A DNA stretch of 6,137 bases from Actinomycetota bacterium. GTDB taxonomy: Bacteria > Actinomycetota > Acidimicrobiia > Acidimicrobiales > Ilumatobacteraceae. Below, piece by piece: positions 1-5,151 of this stretch; positions within the stretch are counted from its first letter, which is position 1; every line of letters begins with the position of its first letter. The translations under genes were made by a program, and so were the position numbers. The notes under the pieces are model-generated. The model was not told where the DNA came from. It saw only the letters and a program-made list of their open reading frames with translations, and made no database searches. The DNA is taken from positions 1-6,137 of the forward strand of contig SYNW01000135.1 of the NCBI GenBank assembly GCA_005805045.1, written 5' to 3'.

Positions 1-165
1 AAAAAGGCTCCGTCTGTGAGCGAGACACTTGACTGGGCGCGCACTTTGATGCTGCTCGGCATCGAGACGATCGACGAGAAAGAAGCCAAAGAGACTCTGC
101 ACATCCTTTTGAAATATCAGACCGACATCGCCAAAGCGGCTAAAGAACTTTCAGTTACGAAGTGA
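1..165 (+). CDS. MoxR-family AAA+ ATPase, C-terminal fragment
   Basis: This is the last 54 codons of a gene whose start lies upstream of the window. The reading frame is open from base 1 to a TGA stop. The visible part includes PSVSETLDWARTLMLLGI, a segment typical of the C-terminal helical lid of MoxR-type AAA+ ATPases, followed by a charged helical tail ending in LSVTK. MoxR ATPases act in the cytoplasm with VWA-domain partners as chaperones that mature or insert cofactors into enzyme complexes. The Walker A and B motifs are outside the window, so the ATPase assignment rests on the C-terminal motif plus the immediately downstream CoxE-like VWA gene, which is the usual partner. The two genes are 9 bases apart and almost certainly cotranscribed. 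Which client complex it serves cannot be told from here. Confidence 0.8.
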   Translation, partial: KKAPSVSETLDWARTLMLLGIETIDEKEAKETLHILLKYQTDIAKAAKELSVTK

Positions 166-174
166 GTTTTTAAA

Positions 175-1623
175 ATGCCCGTGCTTGATCTGATGTCGGG
201 TTTCATCGTTGAATTGCGAAATGCGGGTCTGCCGGTGAGCTTGACCGAGAACCTCGATGCGATGGAAGCGGTCAAGGTGATACCGATCGAAGATCGTGAT
301 GCGTTCAAGTATGCGTTGGGCGCGACATTGGTCAAGAACAACGCGCACTGGCGAGTTTTCGAAACGATTTTTGAGGTTTATTTTTCGTTGCGCGGCCCTG
401 AATATCAAATCAACCAAGACGGTCAGCCCGATGATTTCTGGCGCGAGATGCAAGACCAAATAGACCAGGTCAAGGGACAAGGCGAAGGCAAGGGCTCTGG
501 TGGGGGAATGGATTCACTGACGCCAGAAGAAATCGCCGCGATGTTGATGCGAGCCTTGATGAGCGGCGATCAAGCGATGATGCGGGCCCTGGCCAAACAA
601 TCGGTGCAGCGATTCGCCGGCATGGAGCCGGGTCGACCAGTGGGTGGAACTTATTATCTGTATCGCACGCTCAGAAATCTCGATCTCGACAACATGTTGC
701 AAAAATTGATGGATGCAAATCGCGAGATGAGCAACCAGCAACTTTCGTCACTCGAAGAACGACTCGAGAAAGATGAATTTGAGAGTCGCATCGAACAGTT
801 CAAACAAGAAGTTGAATCAGAGATTCGTCGTCGACTGGTAGCCGATCGTGGTGCCGAAGCGATGGCCAAGACGCTGCGCAAACCATTGCCCGAAGATGTC
901 GAGTTCATGCATGCAAGTCGCGACGAGATGCAGAGTTTGAAAAAAGCGTTATATCCGTTGACCCGAAAACTTGCGGCACGTCTGGCGCGCAAGCGTCGTC
1001 ACGGTCGCAAGGGCCCGCTTGATTTTCGCAACACCGTGAGGCACTCGCTGAGTTACGGCGGCGTGCCTGCCGACCCCAAGTTTCGCTATCCACGACCGGC
1101 AAAGCCGGAGTTGATGGTTGTGGCCGATATTTCAGGCAGTGTCGCTGCGTTTGCGCGGTTCACGCTGATGTTCGTTTATGCGATCCAAAATCAGTTTTCG
1201 AAAGTGCGGTCGTTTGTTTTCATCGATGGCATCGACGAGGTGACCAAGTTCTTCAAGTCAACCGAAGATATTGGTGAAGCCGTTAATCGTGTGAATACCG
1301 AGGCTGATGTGGTTTGGGTCGACGGCCACAGCGACTATGGGCACGCGTTTGAGGTGTTCTTTGAGCGATACGGCAAAGACATCAACTCAAAGACAACTGT
1401 GTTGTTGCTGGGCGATGCACGCAACAACTATCACGCGGCGCAGTCTTGGGTGGTCAAAGAAATGCGCAAGCGTGCCCGTCATGTTTATTGGTTAAACCCA
1501 GAACCGAAGTCTTATTGGAACACTGGAGATTCGATCGTCGGTGAATATGGTGCACACACCGACGGCGTCTTTGAGTGTCGAAACTTGCGCCAACTTGAAG
1601 GCTTCGTCGAAAACTTAACCTGA
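175..1623 (+). CDS. CoxE-like von Willebrand factor A domain protein
   Basis: A 482-residue cytoplasmic protein of the VWA/CoxE family, the metal-binding partner of MoxR ATPases. The N-terminal region (about 1-95) is helical. A glycine-rich linker follows at about 100-112, then a highly charged, probably coiled-coil helical part at about 190-235. A basic segment RKRRHGRKGPLDFRNTVR precedes the VWA domain, as is usual for CoxE proteins. The VWA domain (about 310-480) shows the MIDAS motif DISGS at 318-322, a second loop with S386/D387 (DGHSDYGHA), and an acidic residue D414 in LLLGDARNN. The third position lacks the classical TGGT form but the CoxE family varies there. The ATG is 9 bases after the ATPase stop; AAGTGAG overlapping that stop is a plausible weak ribosome site. 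The 3' end overlaps the convergent SURF1 gene by 9 bases. CoxE itself is known from CO dehydrogenase maturation, but no cox structural gene is present, so the client is unknown. Confidence 0.9.
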   Translation: MPVLDLMSGFIVELRNAGLPVSLTENLDAMEAVKVIPIEDRDAFKYALGATLVKNNAHWRVFETIFEVYFSLRGPEYQINQDGQPDDFWREMQDQIDQVKGQGEGKGSGGGMDSLTPEEIAAMLMRALMSGDQAMMRALAKQSVQRFAGMEPGRPVGGTYYLYRTLRNLDLDNMLQKLMDANREMSNQQLSSLEERLEKDEFESRIEQFKQEVESEIRRRLVADRGAEAMAKTLRKPLPEDVEFMHASRDEMQSLKKALYPLTRKLAARLARKRRHGRKGPLDFRNTVRHSLSYGGVPADPKFRYPRPAKPELMVVADISGSVAAFARFTLMFVYAIQNQFSKVRSFVFIDGIDEVTKFFKSTEDIGEAVNRVNTEADVVWVDGHSDYGHAFEVFFERYGKDINSKTTVLLLGDARNNYHAAQSWVVKEMRKRARHVYWLNPEPKSYWNTGDSIVGEYGAHTDGVFECRNLRQLEGFVENLT

Positions 1624-2355
1624 TTTGAGTTTGCGGCGCACGACGACGACCCAACCCGCGGCAACAAAAACTGAAAAAATAAACCATTGTGCGGTATAGC
1701 TCAGATGTGAGCCGGTTGACAGAACTGGGTCGGCGATGCGCGCTAAGACCGACGAATCTTTTGGCTGTGAGTCGAGCACTTCGAGATAGATCTGTGTGTT
1801 GAGATTTTCAATTTGCGCAGACAACCGTGGTAGATCAATGTTGATGATCTCATCTAAGACGCCTGTGGCCGGGTCACTGAGTTCGCCAAAGCGACGAGAT
1901 TCAGAAAGTCGCACCCGGGCGATAATTTTGACTGCACCAGTCGGTGCATTTGGCGTTTGAGTGTTTTGCGAGATGAATCCCCGATTGACGAGAATGACTT
2001 GCTTGGCTAGATCACCGTCAATCAGCAGCGGCGTGAGCGGGTCGACGCCAGAGACGCCTTCTTGTGAACGATTCACGGCGAGCAGAGTTTGATCGTTGAG
2101 GTAACGGCCAGAGAGAGAAACATTTAGCCATTCAAGTTCGGATGCATTTGTTGTGTTGGTATCAAGTTCGCCGAGCAAGTAATTCAAGTTTTTTGGCTGG
2201 GCGTTGATTCGCATCGAGACGAGTTCATTGAAGTCGACCTGCTCGTGATATCGCTCGTATTGCCAAAGTCCGAGGTTGACCATTAGGAGTATCGCCGCGA
2301 CGACGGTCACATGCAACAACACCCAACTTGGTCGCAGTAAAAATCGATACTTCAC
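1615..2355 (-). CDS. SURF1 family cytochrome oxidase assembly protein
   Basis: A 246-residue membrane protein with the SURF1 architecture: an N-terminal transmembrane helix (about 11-29), a large extracytoplasmic domain, and a C-terminal helix (about 221-240) followed by a basic cytoplasmic tail. Family signatures are all visible: GLWQYER at 29-35 just after the first helix, ILVNRGFI at 121-128, and HLSYTAQWFIF at 217-227 entering the second helix. SURF1 assists assembly of aa3-type cytochrome c oxidase, probably at heme a delivery. The frame stays open far upstream, to 2682, but that part is antisense to the DCC gene and unlike SURF1. The GTG at 2355-2353 gives the normal family length, places the first helix correctly, and sits 6 bases after a TACGAT hexamer, so I choose it. 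No Shine-Dalgarno sequence is at a useful distance. No oxidase subunit gene is nearby. Confidence 0.93.
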   Translation of the reverse strand: MKYRFLLRPSWVLLHVTVVAAILLMVNLGLWQYERYHEQVDFNELVSMRINAQPKNLNYLLGELDTNTTNASELEWLNVSLSGRYLNDQTLLAVNRSQEGVSGVDPLTPLLIDGDLAKQVILVNRGFISQNTQTPNAPTGAVKIIARVRLSESRRFGELSDPATGVLDEIINIDLPRLSAQIENLNTQIYLEVLDSQPKDSSVLARIADPVLSTGSHLSYTAQWFIFSVFVAAGWVVVVRRKLKSG

Positions 2356-2361
2356 GAAAAC

Positions 2362-2367
2362 ATCGTA
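2362..2367 (-). promoter_or_regulatory. Candidate -10 element of a leaderless SURF1 promoter
   Basis: On the minus strand TACGAT (TANNNT type) is followed by six bases and then the GTG start of SURF1, the spacing expected when transcription begins at the start codon itself. No clear -35 hexamer is seen at 16-18 bases, but actinobacterial promoters often lack one. It also supports the choice of GTG 2355 as the start. Confidence 0.45.
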
Positions 2368-2397
2368 TCCGTGCGTCCCTTGATCAATTAGCGCAAC

Positions 2398-2403
2398 TAT
2401 CGT
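2398..2403 (+). promoter_or_regulatory. Candidate -10 element of a leaderless DCC-gene promoter
   Basis: TATCGT (TANNNT type) lies seven bases before the GTG start at 2411, predicting a transcript that begins at or one base before the start codon. There is no Shine-Dalgarno sequence between them. The two divergent promoters share a 55-base gap that also contains the perfect 8-base palindrome TTGATCAA at 2380-2387. Confidence 0.45.
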
Positions 2404-2410
2404 TCTAGAT

Positions 2411-2794
2411 GTGAATAAGCACACGACCGATTTTTTGATTTGGGATGGCGACTGTGCGTTTTGTGCACGATGCGTGAAATTCATCGAGCGCCGAATTAAG
2501 ACCAGCGCGAAAATAGTCGCACACCAAAAAGCAGATCTGCAATCTCTGGGTCTGACGACGCAGCAATGCACGACTGCTCTGCAGTGGGTGAATCGTGATG
2601 CGACTATTCGCTCGGGTAGCAGGGCGGCGGCGGCACTTTTGCGCTCGAGTTCTTTGGGTTGGGCGATACTCGGAGTCGCCATCGACTTGCCGGTCGTGCG
2701 GCTGGCTTCATCCGCAATTTATAAAGTCATCGCCAAAAACCGCCAGCATTTGCCAGGTGGCACCGATGCTTGCGCGATAGATCAACACGAATAG
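2411..2794 (+). CDS. DCC family (DUF393) thiol-disulfide oxidoreductase-like protein
   Basis: A 127-residue protein of the DCC/DUF393 family, which takes its name from the N-terminal D-x-x-C-x-x-C signature. Here it is DGDCAFCARC at residues 12-21, with C15 and C18 forming the CxxC pair and a third cysteine, C21, three residues on. The rest follows the family pattern: a basic helix ending near residue 30, a middle part with LQWVNRDATIRSGSRAAAALL, and the C-terminal KVIAKNRQHLPGGTDACA that is typical of the family. It is expected to be a thioredoxin-fold-like redox protein, but substrates are not established for the family. The start is GTG 2411; there is an in-frame stop at 2381 and no other good start between. 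It is divergent from SURF1; a thiol-redox role in copper or oxidase handling is conceivable but only suggested by proximity. Confidence 0.87.
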   Translation: MNKHTTDFLIWDGDCAFCARCVKFIERRIKTSAKIVAHQKADLQSLGLTTQQCTTALQWVNRDATIRSGSRAAAALLRSSSLGWAILGVAIDLPVVRLASSAIYKVIAKNRQHLPGGTDACAIDQHE

Positions 2795-2830
2795 ACCCCA
2801 ACTCCGCCCGCGTGTTATTCATTACGCTAT

Positions 2831-2872
2831 CCCGCTATCGTTGTTAAGGCAATCAACGTTTAACTAGCGGGG
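2831..2872 (+). other. Inverted repeat between the DCC gene and the riboswitch; possible terminator
   Basis: CCCGCTA (2831-2837) is exactly complementary to TAGCGGG (2865-2871), and inside it CGTTG (2839-2843) pairs with CAACG (2854-2858), giving a two-part stem with a 10-base loop and an uneven internal loop. It starts 36 bases after the DCC stop. Only three Ts follow the stem, so it is a weak intrinsic terminator at best. It may instead belong to the 5' end of the metX leader or be an operator. A TATCGT hexamer at 2836-2841 inside the repeat could be the -10 of the metX promoter, which would put the transcript start near 2848; I cannot decide between these readings. Confidence 0.35.
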
Positions 2873-2883
2873 TTTGCAAGTAG

Positions 2884-3001
2884 TTGCATCAGGAGTGACC
2901 AAATGGTCCGGCAACCGGGGTTAAACCCACGGTGCCAGCTCACCTTCGGGTGGGGATGTGGCTCAGCGAAGGCTGAGCAACGGGCCGAACTCTAAATGCA
3001 A
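2884..3001 (+). promoter_or_regulatory. SAM riboswitch of the SAM-I/SAM-IV superfamily (probably SAM-I/IV variant)
   Basis: The leader of metX folds as an S-adenosylmethionine aptamer. P1 is TTGCAT (2884-2889) with ATGCAA (2996-3001). It is followed by CAGGAGTGACC and a short P2 (GACC 2897-2900 with GGTC 2905-2908). The family core CCGGCAACC follows, then P3 with GGG 2918-2920 and CCC 2926-2928 around loop TTAAA, and then the conserved ACGGTGCCA. P4 is CTCACC (2939-2944) closed by a TTCG loop with GGTGGG (2949-2954), and a further 7-base-pair hairpin GCTCAGC (2961-2967) with GCTGAGC (2972-2978) has loop GAAG. The GGCAACC and GGTGCCA cores are shared by SAM-I and SAM-IV. The short P2 and the extra hairpin before P1 closes point to SAM-IV or the SAM-I/IV variant class rather than classical SAM-I. 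Placement before a methionine-biosynthesis gene supports this. No U-run follows, so control is more likely translational. Confidence 0.88.
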
Positions 3002-3030
3002 ATTCTTGCACGCCGCGCGCGATTTGAGAA

Positions 3031-4221
3031 ATGAGTTCAACAATGGCCAGACATGATTATCCCGCGACTGGTGCGTGGCATGCTGGACAACCTTCGGGCA
3101 CGCGGAAGTTTTTGCGGTTTCCCGCTGATCGACCGATCGCTCTCGACAATTCGCAAACTTTGCAAGATGTCACCATCGCTTACGAAACTTGGGGTGAGCT
3201 AAACGTCGACAAGTCGAACGCAATTCTGTTGTGTCACGCGTGGACGGGCGACTCGCACGCTTCGGGTAGCGCACAAGAAGGCATGCCGACGCCAGGTTGG
3301 TGGGAGGGTCTCGTAGGCCCCGACTGTGCGATCGACACAAACAAGTGGTTCGTCGTGTGCACCAATTCTTTAGGCGGCTGTCAAGGTTCGACTGGACCAG
3401 CATCGTTGCATCCGCAAGATGGCAAGCCATACGGTTCGAGATTTCCCGTGATTACGGTGCGCGACATGGTGCGTGCGCAAGTACGCGTCAGCGACATGCT
3501 CGGCATCGATGTTTGGCATTCGGTCATTGGTGGATCGATGGGTGGCATGCAAGTGCTCGAATGGGCGATCACATTTCCGCATCGCTTGCGTACGGCCGTG
3601 CCGATCGCGACGTGTTTTCAGGCCACCGCTCAGCAAATTGCCTGGGGGGCGATTGGGCGTCGTGCGATTCGGCTCGACACCAAGTGGCGAGGCGGAGACT
3701 ATTACGACGCGGCGGTTGGTGACGGCCCATGGCAGGGCTTGGCGATCGCGCGGATGATTGCCCAAGTTACGTTTCGCAGCGACAACGTGTTCACCGATCG
3801 TTTTGGTCGTGAACTCGCAGATATGGATGCCGACTACAACGGCCTCGGTCTTTGGGACAAATTCGAGGTCGAAAATTATCTCGACCACCACGGTGACAAG
3901 CTGATTCGTCGATTCGATACAAATAGTTATTTGATCATCGGCAAAGCGATGGACTTGCACGACGTGGCACGCGGTCGGGGCACTCTGCAAAGTGCCATCA
4001 AGCGAATTACGGCGCCCGTTTTAGCGCTGGGCATCTCAAGTGACATTTTGTATCCGACATATCAGCAAAAGCAGATTCGTGACATGATCAACGATGTTGG
4101 CGGCAGTTGCGAATATGTTGAGATTGAATCACCGCACGGTCATGATGCGTTCTTAATCAATCTCGACCAAGTCGGCAAGCCGATTAGGGTGTTTTTAGAT
4201 CAACACGCTCTATTCGACTAG
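3031..4221 (+). CDS. metX: Homoserine O-acetyltransferase (MetX)
   Basis: A 396-residue cytoplasmic alpha/beta-hydrolase-fold acyltransferase that transfers an acetyl group from acetyl-CoA to L-homoserine, giving O-acetylhomoserine for sulfhydrylation to homocysteine and methionine. The catalytic triad is visible: S169 in the nucleophile elbow GGSMGGMQVLEW, D338 in SSDILYPTYQQ, and H371 in SPHGHDAFL. Other MetX landmarks are YETWGELN, CHAWTGDSHASG, GWWEGLVGPDCAIDT and TNSLGGCQGSTGP. Length is normal for the family. ATG 3031 is chosen; an in-frame ATG at 3043 is an alternative, and only a weak GAG precedes the first. MetX-family members can use succinyl-CoA instead, and I cannot exclude that from motifs alone. 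Expression is expected to fall when SAM is high, through the riboswitch directly upstream. The 3' end overlaps the convergent gene by 12 bases. Confidence 0.95.
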   Translation: MSSTMARHDYPATGAWHAGQPSGTRKFLRFPADRPIALDNSQTLQDVTIAYETWGELNVDKSNAILLCHAWTGDSHASGSAQEGMPTPGWWEGLVGPDCAIDTNKWFVVCTNSLGGCQGSTGPASLHPQDGKPYGSRFPVITVRDMVRAQVRVSDMLGIDVWHSVIGGSMGGMQVLEWAITFPHRLRTAVPIATCFQATAQQIAWGAIGRRAIRLDTKWRGGDYYDAAVGDGPWQGLAIARMIAQVTFRSDNVFTDRFGRELADMDADYNGLGLWDKFEVENYLDHHGDKLIRRFDTNSYLIIGKAMDLHDVARGRGTLQSAIKRITAPVLALGISSDILYPTYQQKQIRDMINDVGGSCEYVEIESPHGHDAFLINLDQVGKPIRVFLDQHALFD

Positions 4222-4599
4222 TGCGTCGAGTGCGGCAACGCACTTGCTCGTCGCCGGCACACGTAAAATTGCACGATCTTCTGCGTCAATTTCGTTGACG
4301 ACGACATAATGGCGTCGTTTCAGATCTGTCGTGTCTGTGAAGTAACTGACCTTCCACCTGCCACGAAAAAATCTGCTGCCTCGACCGCGTGCGTGAATTA
4401 TCAATCGAGACTCGCTGATCGTCACACGCACATCGACCCACTTTTTTGAATCTGCATCATCTGCCACCATGCGAGCACTAAATCTCGTGCCATCCCGCGA
4501 GACCCATTGGGGCTCGAACCTGTTGATCCACTTGAGCAGGGCGATGCCCACCGCAAAGAAGGCGAGCGTTGAAATCAAGTTCAATAGATTGCTACTCAT
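4210..4599 (-). CDS. Uncharacterised membrane-anchored protein, 129 residues
   Basis: I do not recognise a named family. An N-terminal hydrophobic helix (about 4-25) is followed by a basic, aromatic-containing cytoplasmic domain rich in beta-type segments: RDGTRFSARMV, WVDVRVTISESRLIIHARG, KVSYFTDTTDLKRRHYVVV, and an ending DRAILRVPATSKCVAALDALV. The pattern of a single anchor and a compact beta-rich domain resembles small conserved actinobacterial proteins of unknown role, but this is an impression. The ATG is preceded immediately by GGAG, which is too close for an ideal ribosome site. The gene is convergent with metX, overlapping its end by 12 bases, and divergent from the 94-residue membrane protein gene with only 26 bases between starts; an ACTAGT palindrome (4605-4610) sits in that gap. 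The frame is clean, with start, anchor and stop all sensible, and it is likely a real gene. Confidence 0.8.
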   Translation of the reverse strand: MSSNLLNLISTLAFFAVGIALLKWINRFEPQWVSRDGTRFSARMVADDADSKKWVDVRVTISESRLIIHARGRGSRFFRGRWKVSYFTDTTDLKRRHYVVVNEIDAEDRAILRVPATSKCVAALDALVE

Positions 4600-4625
4600 C
4601 TCCGACTAGTTTGGCATCTAGCCGT

Positions 4626-4910
4626 ATGATCGCCGATGTTCTGTTTTTCTGTGTTTCGTTGGCGATGACTTTGGGTGTCTCCATAGATTTCGTCTCGGTG
4701 GTTTTGCTCATTGTCGCCGCGGGTTTGACTTGGGCGACGGTATGGTTCTGGCGCACGGCTCGCCCCGAGCCCGAGTCGCTTGCCCCACTTGAAATCATGA
4801 GTCATCGCGAGTTCGCAGGCGCCGATGAAGAGTCGCGAAAGAAGATGCTCAACTCGGTTCGCGCCGTGCCAGTAATTGACACATCGCAAAGCTCGATCGA
4901 AACGCAGTAA
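4626..4910 (+). CDS. Small membrane protein with two transmembrane helices, 94 residues
   Basis: Not a family I recognise. Residues about 3-20 and 22-42 are strongly hydrophobic and separated only by S19-D21, suggesting a helical hairpin. R43 and R46 right after the second helix place the acidic, hydrophilic tail (47-94) in the cytoplasm by the positive-inside rule. The tail contains SHREFAGADEESRKKMLNSVR, likely helical. The frame can be extended to a TTG at 4569, but that part would overlap the divergent gene's coding region and would put an unlikely serine-rich stretch before the first helix, so ATG 4626 is preferred; TTG 4611 is another option. No Shine-Dalgarno sequence is seen. It is the first gene of a tight plus-strand cluster, 9 bases ahead of the next gene. 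Confidence 0.75.
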   Translation: MIADVLFFCVSLAMTLGVSIDFVSVVLLIVAAGLTWATVWFWRTARPEPESLAPLEIMSHREFAGADEESRKKMLNSVRAVPVIDTSQSSIETQ

Positions 4911-4913
4911 GTT
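4908..4913 (+). promoter_or_regulatory. Possible internal leaderless promoter -10 before the 74-residue gene
   Basis: TAAGTT (TANNNT type), starting in the TAA stop of the preceding gene, is followed by six bases and then ATG 4920. The spacing equals that seen before SURF1. Because the genes are only 9 bases apart, cotranscription with start by coupling is equally likely, and a TANNNT match by chance is common. Confidence 0.25.
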
Positions 4914-4919
4914 ATTTCC

Positions 4920-5144
4920 ATGGCTTCGACCTTCGACCCAGCGGCAATGATCGAGCGATTTCGTGAGCGTGCAGCATCGGTCAAGCGTCGACCATTGCCC
5001 CCAGTTGCAGGCGAAGAGCGCCAACATTTTTTGGCGCAAGCACAAGTTGACTTTCAAGATTTTGCAATGCTCGGTGATGCGACTGCCGCTGTCGAAGATG
5101 GCATCCTGACTTTGCGCGTTGATTTGCGACCCCCTGCAAAATGA
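4920..5144 (+). CDS. Small soluble protein of unknown function, 74 residues
   Basis: No named family recognised. The protein has no transmembrane segment and no cysteine. An N-terminal basic amphipathic helix (about 8-24, with ERFRERAASVKRR) leads through a proline turn (PLPPVAGEER, 25-34) into a second helix with QAQVDFQDFAMLGDA (40-54). It ends in a short beta-like stretch, VEDGILTLRVDLRPP. The compact, ordered look and the alternation of hydrophobic residues argue for a folded and genuine protein despite the length. It sits 9 bases after the small membrane protein and 7 bases before the DMT transporter, so the three are probably cotranscribed. There is no Shine-Dalgarno site before its ATG. 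Function could be accessory to either neighbour, but nothing in the sequence shows this. Confidence 0.75.
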   Translation: MASTFDPAAMIERFRERAASVKRRPLPPVAGEERQHFLAQAQVDFQDFAMLGDATAAVEDGILTLRVDLRPPAK

Positions 5145-5151
5145 AAAGCAG

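Noticed and set aside
2356..2682. N-terminal extension of the SURF1 frame to 2682 on the minus strand (about 109 further residues).
   Set aside because: It is antisense to the DCC gene, has no SURF1-like or signal-peptide character, and would move the first transmembrane helix far from the N terminus. GTG 2355 gives the family length.
2997..3010. Hairpin TGCAA-ATTC-TTGCA as an intrinsic terminator of the riboswitch.
   Set aside because: Only five base pairs, mostly A-T, and followed by CGCCGCGCG rather than a U-run; treated as a possible anti-P1 element instead.
3370..3990. A 206-codon open frame antisense to metX.
   Set aside because: It lies wholly inside a clear metX gene, has a composition typical of a shadow frame (rich in His, Arg, Thr, Pro), and shows no recognisable motif.
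4569..4625. Extended TTG start for the 94-residue membrane protein.
   Set aside because: The extension overlaps the divergent gene's coding region and adds a serine-rich stretch before the first helix. ATG 4626 starts right at the helix.
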